9,183 nucleotides of DNA from Spirochaetales bacterium (GCA_012519125.1 JAAYQY010000300.1:1-9183); one strand, 5' to 3'; positions 1-6,088 are shown, numbered from the stretch's first letter. A program made the numbers and translations. Notes: generated from the letters alone by a model not told the origin.

Positions 1-2
1 AC

Positions 3-653
3 ATTGTGCTCTCGGAAGTCTTTGGCCAGCGGTATCTGGGCTCCTCCCTCAAGGACCGGGAGCTCACCATCGAGGGAACGGCAGGCAATGCCTTGGGCTG
101 CTTCCTTGACGGGGGCATCATCACCGTCCATGGCAATGCCCAGGACGCCACCGGTGATACGATGAACGACGGAAAGATTGTCATCCACGGGAGTTGCGGC
201 GACGGGACCGGACTTGCCATGCGCGGGGGGGCCATCTACATCCGTGACAGCTCAGGGTACCGCTCGGGCATCCATATGAAGGCCTATGAGGACAAGCAAC
301 CCCTTCTGATCATCGGCGAGCGGGCGGGAAGTTTCTTGGGTGAGTACCAAGCCGGCGGCACGATCATCGTGCTGGGACGCAACCAAGCAGGCAAATCCCC
401 TGTCGGGTATTTCTGTGGAACGGGTATGCATGGTGGTACAATCTACCTTCGCTGTGATACACTTCCGGTGAGCTTGCCGCCCCAAGTAGCAGTCAGGGAT
501 GCCGATGAGGCGGATATGCAGGTTTTGGGTGGTCTTCTCGAGGAGTATTGCTCGTTGTTTGCCTTTGACAAGACGGAGTTGCTCGCTTCACATTTCTTTG
601 TGCTCCAACCCAACTCCGCAACACCTTATAAGATGCTATATACCCATGTTTGA
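3..653 (+). CDS. glxC: GXGXG subunit of split glutamate synthase (GltB C-terminal domain-like), 5' partial
   Basis: This is the C-terminal structural domain of the glutamate synthase large subunit, encoded as its own gene. In the family this beta-helical GXGXG domain holds together the amidotransferase and FMN domains that convert glutamine plus 2-oxoglutarate to two glutamates. The visible protein is full of glycine-rich turns: GQRYLG, GTAGNALG, GNAQDATGDTMNDGKIVIHG, MRGGAIYIRD, IHMKAYEDKQP and GEYQAGGTIIVLG. It ends with the usual PYKMLYTHV-type tail. The frame is open to the left edge, and the homologous pattern already runs through the first codons, so the GTG at 6 is internal and the start lies outside the window. 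Genes for the other two subunits are expected just upstream. The stop at 651-653 is 16 nt before glutamine synthetase, consistent with a GS-GOGAT ammonia assimilation operon. The symbol follows rhizobial usage; the family call is firmer than the symbol. Confidence 0.88.
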   Translation: MVLSEVFGQRYLGSSLKDRELTIEGTAGNALGCFLDGGIITVHGNAQDATGDTMNDGKIVIHGSCGDGTGLAMRGGAIYIRDSSGYRSGIHMKAYEDKQPLLIIGERAGSFLGEYQAGGTIIVLGRNQAGKSPVGYFCGTGMHGGTIYLRCDTLPVSLPPQVAVRDADEADMQVLGGLLEEYCSLFAFDKTELLASHFFVLQPNSATPYKMLYTHV

Positions 654-657
654 GAGA

Positions 658-664
658 GGGAGGA
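658..664 (+). promoter_or_regulatory. Shine-Dalgarno of glutamine synthetase
   Basis: A GGGAGGA purine run ends 5 nt before the ATG at 670. It fixes the glutamine synthetase start there and rules out the much earlier in-frame ATG at 499, which would overlap the upstream gene by about 150 nt and add a non-homologous arginine-rich extension. Confidence 0.8.
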
Positions 665-669
665 ACAGG

Positions 670-1950
670 ATGACCAATACCCAGGTTGAGGTGATGCAGT
701 TCATCAAGGAGCAGGATGTACGCTTTGTCCGTCTCGTCTTCTGTGATATTTTCGGACAGATCAAGAACATCTCCATCTCAGCGGATGAGCTGGGAAGAGC
801 CTTTGCAAGCGGCATCTCCTTCGATGCGTCTGCCGTAAAGGGCTTTCTGCAGGTTGATGAGAGTGATTTGTTGCTCTTTCCCGATCCCGCAACCCTCTCC
901 ATCCTTCCTTGGCGCCCTGCCCAAGGTCGGGTGGTGCGCTTCTTTTGCTCGATCAGGCGCCCCGATGGCACCCGCTTTGAGGGTGACGGACGTTCCCTCT
1001 TGGAGGAAACCGTCCAGAAGGCCGCACTGCAAGGCTACCAATTCGGCGTCGGACCGGAGTGTGAATTCTACCTCTTCAAGCTCAATGAGGAGGGACTTCC
1101 CACCTACACCCCCATCGACCGGGGAACCTATCTGGATGTGGCTCCTCTGGACAAGGGGGAGAATGTGAGACGTGAGATCTGCCTGAATTTGGAGCAGATG
1201 GGCTTCTATACTGAACGCAGCCATCATGAGTCAGGACCGGGGCAGCATGAGATCGACTTCAAATACAGCTCCCCGCTCGAGGCGGCAGACAACTTCATCA
1301 CCTTCAAGTCTGTGGTCAAGACCATCGCCGACCGCAGCGGGCTCTTCGCCTCCTTCCTCCCCAAGCCTTTGCCAGGCGAAAGTGGCAGCGGTCTGCACAT
1401 CAACCTCTCGATCACCCGGGAGGGGGAGCAGAGCCGGCTGCTTGAACAGCAGATGACAGCAGGTATCCTCTACCGCATCAAGGAAATCTCCCTCTTCCTC
1501 AATCCCTTGGTGAACTCCTATGAACGGCTGGGATCCTTCGAAGCTCCGCGCTACATCGGTTGGGGACAGGCCAACCGCTCACTTCTGATCCGCATCCCGC
1601 AGACAACCGGTGAGTACCGTCGCATCGAGGTCCGCTCAGCCGACCCTTCCTGCAATCCCTACCTCGCGATCACGTTGCTGCTCAACGCAGCTCTGGAGGG
1701 TATCAGAGAAGGACTGACTCCACCCGAGGAGTATGTGGGCTCGGCCTATCAGATGCAGAAGGGCACCACCCTTCCCTCCTCCTTGGCAGAAGCGATGGAG
1801 CTTGCCCAGAACAGCAGCTTCGTACAGTCAATCATCCCCCAGCGTTTGTTCAGCTATTTCCTCGAGGCAAAGAAAGCCGATTGGCTTGCCTACGAGGAGG
1901 CTGTCGATAAGAGCGAGGCGAGTCGCAAAAACGTCTTTTTCACGACCTAG
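670..1950 (+). CDS. glnA: Glutamine synthetase, type I, short form (426 aa)
   Basis: Catalyses ATP-dependent amidation of glutamate with ammonia in the cytosol, normally as a dodecamer. All main signatures are visible: FDASAV around residue 52 (ammonium-site Asp region), the GPECEF metal ligands E130 and E132, HHES at 185-188, GPGQHE ending at E194, the GSGLHINLS segment with H243, NSYERL and FEAPRYIGWGQANRS around 282-303, and RRIEVRSADPSCNPYLA around 317-333. At 426 aa it is a little shorter than ordinary type I enzymes of about 440-470. The segment after LLNAALEGIREGL goes almost directly to PPEEY, and I see no NLYDLPPEE block with the adenylylated tyrosine of the beta subtype. The position matching the feedback arginine of Bacillus GS (Arg62) reads Gln (Q61 in GFLQVDESD) by my manual alignment. 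Start choice rests on the Shine-Dalgarno and on homology beginning at MTNTQVEVMQFI. Gene spacing of 16 nt before and 11 nt after implies one operon. Confidence 0.93.
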   Translation: MTNTQVEVMQFIKEQDVRFVRLVFCDIFGQIKNISISADELGRAFASGISFDASAVKGFLQVDESDLLLFPDPATLSILPWRPAQGRVVRFFCSIRRPDGTRFEGDGRSLLEETVQKAALQGYQFGVGPECEFYLFKLNEEGLPTYTPIDRGTYLDVAPLDKGENVRREICLNLEQMGFYTERSHHESGPGQHEIDFKYSSPLEAADNFITFKSVVKTIADRSGLFASFLPKPLPGESGSGLHINLSITREGEQSRLLEQQMTAGILYRIKEISLFLNPLVNSYERLGSFEAPRYIGWGQANRSLLIRIPQTTGEYRRIEVRSADPSCNPYLAITLLLNAALEGIREGLTPPEEYVGSAYQMQKGTTLPSSLAEAMELAQNSSFVQSIIPQRLFSYFLEAKKADWLAYEEAVDKSEASRKNVFFTT

Positions 1951-1955
1951 GAGGG
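1949..1955 (+). promoter_or_regulatory. Shine-Dalgarno of the ANTAR regulator, overlapping the glnA stop
   Basis: AGGAGGG lies over the last two bases of the glnA TAG stop and ends 6 nt before the GTG at 1962. It supports GTG as the start of the regulator and suggests translation coupled to glnA. Confidence 0.75.
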
Positions 1956-1961
1956 CCAACG

Positions 1962-2531
1962 GTGCGTGCTTTGGTGGTTTCTTCGACACAAAAGGGGTGT
2001 GAATCCCTTTGTTCCCTCATCCGAGAGTATGAGGGAAGTGTCAGCATCACCCACGCGAGCAGCGCAAACGAAGCACGCAGGATTGTCCTCGACAGTGAAG
2101 TCGACCTGGTTGTGGTGAATGCTCCCCTTGCCGATGAGTCGGGAGAAGAGCTTGCCATCATGGTTACCGAGCAAAGTCTCGCCACTTCCATCCTGGTGGT
2201 GAAAACCGAATATTTTGAACAATCCCAGGCTATGTTCAGCAGCCGAGGGATCCTGGTGGTCTCAAAACCGGTAATCCGGCAGATGTTTTTCCAAGCCCTG
2301 AGCCTGGGCATTTCGTTGCGTTCCCGACTCGGGGCTATGCACAACGAGAATGAGAAACTGCACCGCAAGATCGAGGAGATCAAGCTCATCGACCGGGCCA
2401 AATGGGCCTTGATCGAGCGCCTCGGCATGGACGAGGCTCAAGCTCACCGACATATCGAGAAGATGGCGATGGATCTGCGCAAAAGCAGCTATGAGGTCGC
2501 ATCTTCCATTTTGAAAACGTATCAGATGTAA
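1962..2531 (+). CDS. Receiver-like/ANTAR RNA-binding antitermination regulator
   Basis: The 189-aa protein has a CheY-like N-terminal half (about 1-120), a short coiled linker (about 125-140) and a C-terminal ANTAR domain (about 135-187). The ANTAR signature is seen in [20 protein letters not shown] followed by [25 protein letters not shown] domains bind paired short stem-loops in nascent RNA and prevent termination. The receiver is degenerate. Where the phosphoacceptor Asp is expected ([14 protein letters not shown]) there is N53, and the acidic pair after strand 1 is replaced by S7-S8, although the switch lysine K102 in VVSKP is kept. It is therefore unlikely to be switched by phosphorylation, and may act like AmiR-type pseudo-receivers through a protein partner. 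A comparable ANTAR gene (nitR) is known directly downstream of glnA in solventogenic clostridia. Position between glnA and pyrG makes control of this operon the most likely role; that is inference. Start is GTG with a strong Shine-Dalgarno. Confidence 0.87.
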   Translation: MRALVVSSTQKGCESLCSLIREYEGSVSITHASSANEARRIVLDSEVDLVVVNAPLADESGEELAIMVTEQSLATSILVVKTEYFEQSQAMFSSRGILVVSKPVIRQMFFQALSLGISLRSRLGAMHNENEKLHRKIEEIKLIDRAKWALIERLGMDEAQAHRHIEKMAMDLRKSSYEVASSILKTYQM

Positions 2532-2545
2532 CAGGAGAACCAGAG

Positions 2546-4150
2546 ATGGCCAAACATATTTTTGTTACCGGCGGGGTCGTATCAGGCCTTGGCAAAGGCA
2601 TTACGGCAGCTTCGCTCGGAAGACTGCTCAAGGCACGCGGTCTGAAGATTGCTGCGCAGAAGCTCGATCCCTACATGAACGTGGATCCCGGCACAATGAG
2701 CCCCTACCAGCATGGGGAGGTGTTTGTGACCGAGGACGGGTCGGAGACCGACCTCGACCTTGGGCACTACGAGCGCTTCATCGATGAGGATCTGAACAAG
2801 TTTTCCAATCTCACCAGCGGCAGGGTCTACTGGAACGTGCTGACCAAGGAGCGCAGTGGCGCCTACCTCGGCTCGACGGTGCAGATCATCCCCCACGTGA
2901 CAACGGAGATCAAGGAAGCAATCTACTCGCTTGCAAAGAAGACTGCGGCCGATGTGGTGGTCACCGAAATCGGAGGAACCACCGGTGACATCGAAAGCCA
3001 GCCGTTTCTGGAGGCAATCCGCCAGATAGGTCACGAGGTCGGCAGACACAACTGCCTCTTCATCCATGTGACGCTGGTCCCCTACCTGAAGAGCAGCGGC
3101 GAGCACAAGAGCAAACCCACCCAGCACTCAGTCAAGGAGTTGATGGCCTCGGGAATCTTCCCCGATATCATCGTCACCCGCTCTGATGAGATTCTCGAAG
3201 CCGACATCAAGGAGAAGATCGCCCTCTTTTGCAATGTGAAGCGCGACTGTGTCATTGAGAACAAGACAGTCGGTGTCCTCTATGAGGCTCCGATGATGCT
3301 CCACGCGGAGAAACTCGATGAGATTGTGGTCAGGGAACTGCAGCTTGATACAAACCAACCCGACCTCACCGAATGGGAAGCGATGCTCGACCGCATCACC
3401 AAGGCAGACAAGCCGGTACGCATTGCCCTGGTAGGCAAATACATCCAACTCCACGATGCATATCTGTCGGTCATGGAAGCGCTCAAGCATGCAAGTTGGG
3501 CCCAAGGGGCCCAGGTAACGATCGACTGGGTCGACTCAGAACTGGTGACTGAGAAAAGCAGGGAAGCCTTGCTGGCAAAGGCTGACGGCATCCTTGTACC
3601 CGGAGGCTTCGGGGACCGTGGCATCGAAGGCAAGATTCTGGCCGCCCAGTATGCACTAGAGCACAAAATTCCGTATCTTGGCATCTGCCTTGGCATGCAG
3701 ATCGCCGTCATCGAATACGCCCGGCACGTACTCGGATATGCCGATGCCCACTCCAGTGAGTTCAATCCTGACTCAAAGCATCCGGTGATTGCCCTGATGC
3801 CCGACCAGAGAGGAAACATCCCCAAGGGAGGCACCATGCGCCTCGGAACCTACCCGTGTGTAGTGAGTTCCCCTTCCCGCATGAGTGACTCCTATCAGGG
3901 CGAATTGCTGATCGCAGAGCGCCATCGACACCGCTATGAGTTCAACAACTCCTTCCGCCAAGCACTTGCCGAAGGAGGCTTGATCATCAGCGGTACCAGT
4001 CCCGATGGTTCGTTGGTAGAAGCCGTGGAGCTTGCCGACCACCCCTTCTTCGTAGGAGTGCAGTACCATCCTGAGTTCAAGAGCAGACCGAATCGTCCTC
4101 ATCCCCTGTTCCTCGGATTCATTGCCTCTGCACTGGGTCGGAAGAGTTGA
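2546..4150 (+). CDS. pyrG: CTP synthase (glutamine-hydrolysing)
   Basis: Makes CTP from UTP and ATP using ammonia from glutamine, the last step of de novo pyrimidine nucleotide synthesis, in the cytosol. The 534-aa length is normal. The N-terminal synthetase domain (about 1-265) starts with [19 protein letters not shown] including the phosphate-binding loop lysine K17, then [20 protein letters not shown], the [17 protein letters not shown] block and [12 protein letters not shown] with E141. The C-terminal class I glutamine amidotransferase domain (about 295-534) carries the oxyanion-loop GGFGDRG, the nucleophile C381 in GICLGMQ, and the H508/E510 pair in QYHPEF. An AGGAG at 2533-2537 lies 8 nt before the ATG. 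The gene begins 14 nt after the ANTAR gene and is probably cotranscribed with glnA. No terminator is visible between it and the tRNA gene downstream. All catalytic residues I can check are present, so it should be active. Confidence 0.98.
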   Translation: MAKHIFVTGGVVSGLGKGITAASLGRLLKARGLKIAAQKLDPYMNVDPGTMSPYQHGEVFVTEDGSETDLDLGHYERFIDEDLNKFSNLTSGRVYWNVLTKERSGAYLGSTVQIIPHVTTEIKEAIYSLAKKTAADVVVTEIGGTTGDIESQPFLEAIRQIGHEVGRHNCLFIHVTLVPYLKSSGEHKSKPTQHSVKELMASGIFPDIIVTRSDEILEADIKEKIALFCNVKRDCVIENKTVGVLYEAPMMLHAEKLDEIVVRELQLDTNQPDLTEWEAMLDRITKADKPVRIALVGKYIQLHDAYLSVMEALKHASWAQGAQVTIDWVDSELVTEKSREALLAKADGILVPGGFGDRGIEGKILAAQYALEHKIPYLGICLGMQIAVIEYARHVLGYADAHSSEFNPDSKHPVIALMPDQRGNIPKGGTMRLGTYPCVVSSPSRMSDSYQGELLIAERHRHRYEFNNSFRQALAEGGLIISGTSPDGSLVEAVELADHPFFVGVQYHPEFKSRPNRPHPLFLGFIASALGRKS

Positions 4151-4175
4151 CAGTTTTGCCGCTCTAAGGTAGTTT
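4147..4175 (+). promoter_or_regulatory. Candidate promoter for tRNA-Ala
   Basis: A perfect TTGACA (4147-4152) overlaps the pyrG stop codon. After 17 nt comes a weak -10, TAGTTT (4170-4175). Transcription would begin roughly at 4182, about 8 nt before the mature tRNA. The -10 matches consensus poorly, so read-through from pyrG is an alternative source of the tRNA. Confidence 0.4.
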
Positions 4176-4189
4176 TGTGTATGCAAATT

Positions 4190-4262
4190 GGGGCCATAGC
4201 TCATCTGGTAGAGCGACTGGTTCGCAATCAGTAGGTAGAGGGTTCGAGTCCCTTTGGCTCCA
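4190..4262 (+). tRNA. tRNA-Ala, anticodon CGC (reads GCG)
   Basis: A 73-nt cloverleaf folds cleanly. The acceptor stem pairs GGGGCCA (4190-4196) with TGGCTCC (4255-4261) and has discriminator A at 4262. The D stem is GCTC/GAGC. The anticodon stem is ACTGG/TCAGT around the loop TTCGCAA (4221-4227), which places CGC at 4223-4225. The variable loop is AGGTA and the T arm is GAGGG-TTCGAGT-CCCTT. The third acceptor pair is G-U, the classical alanine identity element, which agrees with the anticodon. The 3' CCA is not encoded, so it must be added after transcription. Confidence 0.96.
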
Positions 4263-4272
4263 AGCAACACAG

Positions 4273-4305
4273 CCCGTTTTTCCTTTTAGGAAGAGCGGGT
4301 TTTTT
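4273..4305 (+). terminator. Rho-independent terminator after tRNA-Ala
   Basis: An 11-bp stem (4273-4283 with 4289-4299) with loop TTTTA is followed by a run of six T (4300-4305). Two stem pairs are G-U in the plus-strand RNA. They become A-C mismatches in the minus-strand RNA, and there is no U tract on that side, so the element should work mainly for the pyrG/tRNA transcript. Its T run touches the stop codon of the converging transporter gene. Confidence 0.85.
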
Positions 4306-5468
4306 CATAGATGCAACCTCCTGCGCTTGATAAAGAGCAAAAGGCTTGATACGGAAACGATGAGCAAGCAAAGCACCAAGGAAGTCATAAACGAGCCGGT
4401 TGCATCACGCAGCCACCCCCCGATTGCAGGTCCCAGCAACCCTGCAATGCCGTAGAAGAGAAAGCAGAGCGGATAGAGAGAAGAGAAGAAGTGAAGCGGG
4501 TATGCATGAGCGATGACTGCGGCATACAGCACAAAATTGGCACCGAAGGAGAAGCCCAGCAGAGCCACCAGAATCAAGATGAGGAGAATGTTCGGCCCGC
4601 TAGCCAGCAACACCAGGGTTGCAAGCGAGAAGAGCAGGAGCGAGAGCGGGATGCTCACCACCCCGATGCGGTCAAAGACATAGCCCCAAACAATCCTGGC
4701 CGATGCATTGCCCACGGAGAAGACCATCACTGCAAGCACTGCCTGCACTTCTGAAAGCCCCCATTCCAGTACCAAGGAAGAGAGATTTCCCACCACCAAG
4801 AGCCCTGCAAACGTGCCTGCGAACATACCAAGTGAGGAGAGCATCATGATTGGATCGCGATAGAGCGAACGCGGTGGCTTCTCTTGATCGGGAGCAGATT
4901 CGCTCGGGACTGAGAGCAGTTGTGCACACAAGAGCAGCAGAACTGGGGTGATGAGGCCGTAGCCGGCGAGAAATGAAGAGAACGGGAGAGCAGAGAGATA
5001 TGCCTGCTCAATGATGGCCGAAAGTATGATGGCCCCACCACCAAAGCCTCCTACCGTGAGCCCGGTCACCAAGCCTTTTTGGTTGGGAAACCACTTCAGG
5101 CATACTGAGAGGGGTACCACATAGGCAAAGCCGATACCGATGCCCGAAAGCAAGCTGATACCAAGCAAGAGCACAAGAAAGGATGTTTGGCTGTAGGATG
5201 CAACCAGAAAACCCAGACCATAAGCCAAAGCGCCGATGGATGCTGTCTTCTTTGGCCCTAAGCGGGGAAGAAGCCGACCTGAGTAGACCATTACTGCAGT
5301 AAACACCATGATGGTCAGGCCAAAGACCAGCCCAGCCTGGGCATTGCTGATCCCCATCTCTTCCCGGATCCAGACCGAAAGGGTACTCCATGCATATACC
5401 CCGCCAAGAATGGTCTGCATGCAGAGCGCAGCCAAGAGAACTGACCATTTCTTTCCCATCCGTATCAT
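4305..5468 (-). CDS. MFS transporter, oxalate/formate antiporter (OFA)-like
   Basis: A 387-aa inner-membrane secondary transporter with about 12 predicted membrane segments split by a polar loop (about 186-204). Family marks include the GGVYAWS segment in helix 1 (residues 22-28), the loop SGRLLPRLGPKK between helices 2 and 3, GIGIGFAYVVP, and LKWFPNQKGLVTGLTVGGFGGG (about 124-145), typical of OFA members such as OxlT. R258 in NASARIVWG aligns with the substrate arginine (R272) of OxlT. The place where OxlT has the substrate lysine (K355) seems to be tyrosine (Y339 in FLFYGIAGLLGP), so oxalate is not a safe substrate call. This comparison is from memory, not a computed alignment. The start is set at the ATG ending at 5468 because AGGAG precedes it. 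Longer in-frame reading to 5582 runs through promoter and terminator sequence and lacks membrane or family character. Substrate is unknown; no metabolic partner gene sits beside it. Confidence 0.88.
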   Translation of the reverse strand: MIRMGKKWSVLLAALCMQTILGGVYAWSTLSVWIREEMGISNAQAGLVFGLTIMVFTAVMVYSGRLLPRLGPKKTASIGALAYGLGFLVASYSQTSFLVLLLGISLLSGIGIGFAYVVPLSVCLKWFPNQKGLVTGLTVGGFGGGAIILSAIIEQAYLSALPFSSFLAGYGLITPVLLLLCAQLLSVPSESAPDQEKPPRSLYRDPIMMLSSLGMFAGTFAGLLVVGNLSSLVLEWGLSEVQAVLAVMVFSVGNASARIVWGYVFDRIGVVSIPLSLLLFSLATLVLLASGPNILLILILVALLGFSFGANFVLYAAVIAHAYPLHFFSSLYPLCFLFYGIAGLLGPAIGGWLRDATGSFMTSLVLCLLIVSVSSLLLFIKRRRLHL

Positions 5469-5473
5469 GCATT

Positions 5474-5478
5474 CTCCT
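5474..5478 (-). promoter_or_regulatory. Shine-Dalgarno of the MFS transporter
   Basis: On the minus strand AGGAG lies 5 nt upstream of the ATG at 5468-5466. A second in-frame ATG three codons on (5459) would be 14 nt from it, too far, so 5468 is preferred. Confidence 0.7.
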
Positions 5479-5483
5479 ATCAA

Positions 5484-5505
5484 TATACTAAGTTTTGACA
5501 GTATA
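5484..5505. repeat. Inverted repeat over the transporter -10 region
   Basis: TATACT (5484-5489) and AGTATA (5500-5505) are perfect 6-bp inverted arms separated by 10 nt. The right arm is exactly the proposed minus-strand -10 hexamer. It might be a small operator, but arms this short can arise by chance in AT-rich promoter DNA. Confidence 0.3.
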
Positions 5506-5529
5506 GTGATTTTGTCTGGATTATCGCAA
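5500..5529 (-). promoter_or_regulatory. Candidate proximal promoter of the MFS transporter
   Basis: On the minus strand TTGCGA (5529-5524) and TATACT (5505-5500) are separated by 18 nt. Predicted initiation near 5493 gives a leader of about 25 nt before the ATG. It lies downstream of the minus-strand terminator at 5561-5590, so the transporter could be transcribed independently of the putative RNA. Confidence 0.5.
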
Positions 5530-5560
5530 GAACCTTGTGTGAATGCAGGTGTTTGATGGG

Positions 5561-5590
5561 CAAAATAAAACCCTCCGCCCATGGAGGGTT
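5561..5590 (-). terminator. Intrinsic terminator on the minus strand upstream of the transporter
   Basis: Read on the minus strand, AACCCTCC, loop ATGGGC and GGAGGGTT form an 8-bp stem, continued by a T-rich tract (TTTTATTTTG counted from the end of GGAGGG). The plus strand has only TTCTTT after the same hairpin and would terminate less well. No gene ends here on the minus strand, so it must serve either a short RNA or an attenuated transporter leader. The hairpin loop is complementary to the segment at 5556-5561 just past the T tract. Confidence 0.65.
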
Positions 5591-5643
5591 CTTTGGCTAC
5601 TCGGGGTTATTTCCTTCGGTTATTCCCCCTCTTCGCCACCACA
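5561..5643 (-). ncRNA. Candidate short structured RNA or attenuated leader (about 80 nt)
   Basis: The segment lies between a minus-strand promoter-like pair (5649-5677) and a minus-strand terminator (5561-5590). Five nt after the predicted start, UGGC (5638-5635) can pair with GCCA (5597-5594). Inside this, GGGG (within 5629-5625) pairs with CCCC (5606-5603), enclosing a small CC-GAA-GG hairpin (5619-5613). The terminator hairpin follows after a few nt. GAGGG (5631-5627) could instead pair with CCCUC in the left terminator arm (within 5588-5583), a possible antiterminator. It does not match any riboswitch core I can recall (TPP, SAM, lysine, glycine, cobalamin, FMN, c-di-GMP, fluoride, guanidine). 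It may be a free small RNA or a cis-acting leader of the transporter. The folding was done by hand. Confidence 0.4.
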
Positions 5644-5648
5644 ACCAT

Positions 5649-5677
5649 ATCGTACCATCGAAGAGAGAAACCGTCAA
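5649..5677 (-). promoter_or_regulatory. Candidate minus-strand promoter of the structured RNA
   Basis: TTGACG (5677-5672) and TACGAT (5654-5649) are separated by 17 nt on the minus strand. Predicted initiation is about 5642-5643, immediately before the first stem of the putative RNA. The -35 matches the consensus in 5 of 6 positions and the -10 in 4 of 6. Confidence 0.5.
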
Positions 5678-5707
5678 TTTTTTCTTTGTGTCGGGTATAC
5701 TTTGTTC

Positions 5708-5737
5708 TTGACAATACTGTGTGACACACATTATTGT
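5708..5737 (+). promoter_or_regulatory. padR promoter
   Basis: TTGACA (5708-5713) is a perfect -35; TATTGT (5732-5737) is a 4-of-6 -10 at 18-nt spacing. Initiation would fall at about 5743-5745, on or next to the A of the padR ATG at 5744, implying a leaderless message. The spacer is occupied by the palindrome listed separately. Confidence 0.65.
5711..5737. repeat. 27-bp near-perfect palindrome, probable PadR operator
   Basis: Arms of 13 bp, ACAATACTGTGTG and CACACATTATTGT, flank a central A at 5724. Twelve of thirteen positions pair; only 5717/5731 does not. The element begins inside the -35 box and ends with the last base of the -10 box, so a bound dimer would block RNA polymerase. PadR-family repressors are winged-helix dimers that usually bind palindromes in their own promoters, which makes autoregulation the natural reading. 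A single TGTGTGA half-site also occurs at 5536-5542 near the transporter -35. Confidence 0.72.
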
Positions 5738-5743
5738 AATCAC

Positions 5744-6088
5744 ATGAAGGAAGATCCGATACTCTCCAACCTGATCACTGAGCTCAAACGAGGAAATCTG
5801 ACATTGTGCGTTCTCAGCCAGCTGAAAAAGCCCCAATATGGGTACTCACTCTTGCAGCTGCTCGCCGACAAGCAGATTCCCATCGAAGCAAACACCCTCT
5901 ACCCTCTGCTCAGGCGATTGGAGGTCCAGGAACTGCTTTCCAGCACCTGGGATACTTCCGAGGCACGCCCTCGAAAGTTCTATGTGCTCAGCGACAAGGG
6001 CACTGCCTTGCTCTCTGAGTTGGGCAAGGCATGGCAGGAACATTATCAGCGCGTTGGTGCGCTGCTTGCGGAGGAAGGACATGAGTGA
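5744..6088 (+). CDS. PadR-family transcriptional regulator
   Basis: A 114-aa winged-helix DNA-binding protein. Family marks are GNLTLCVLSQLKKPQYGYSL (helix 1 and the YGY turn, about 17-36), the recognition helix ANTLYPLLRRLE (49-60), and the wing RPRKFYVLSDKG (75-86), followed by a C-terminal helix used for dimerisation. Chosen start is the ATG at 5744, where homology begins. The frame stays open about 200 nt further upstream, but that stretch contains promoter and terminator signals and codes for nothing family-like. No Shine-Dalgarno is present before the ATG. The last 8 nt overlap the next gene, so the two are translated together. With the HAAS membrane protein it forms a known two-gene module in which the membrane partner is thought to control the regulator. 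Targets likely include its own promoter. Confidence 0.93.
   Translation: MKEDPILSNLITELKRGNLTLCVLSQLKKPQYGYSLLQLLADKQIPIEANTLYPLLRRLEVQELLSSTWDTSEARPRKFYVLSDKGTALLSELGKAWQEHYQRVGALLAEEGHE

Noticed and set aside
574..618. 8-bp inverted repeat CGGAGTTG/CAACTCCG with a nested CACA/TGTG hairpin in the glxC 3' end, considered as an ANTAR target
   Set aside because: The inner loop TTTCTT lacks the A1/G4 pattern, there is no paired second stem-loop, and several 8-bp repeats at this spacing are expected by chance in 9 kb.
499..669. Upstream in-frame ATG extending glutamine synthetase by 57 residues
   Set aside because: It lies inside the glutamate synthase subunit gene, encodes an arginine-rich non-homologous stretch, and the Shine-Dalgarno and homology both point to 670.
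2582..3127. Minus-strand open frame inside pyrG
   Set aside because: It is a shadow of the strongly supported CTP synthase with no family resemblance.
4491..4754. Plus-strand open frame inside the transporter gene
   Set aside because: It is a low-complexity charged translation antisense to clear membrane segments of the OFA-type transporter.
5495..5524. Plus-strand TTGACA (5495-5500) with GATTAT 18 nt on, as a second padR promoter
   Set aside because: The -10 is weak, the site overlaps the transporter promoter, and a better padR promoter with an operator exists at 5708-5737.
5543..5743. In-frame ATG at 5543 extending PadR upstream by 67 residues
   Set aside because: The extension runs across the terminator hairpin, the minus-strand promoter and the padR operator, and PadR homology starts at 5744.
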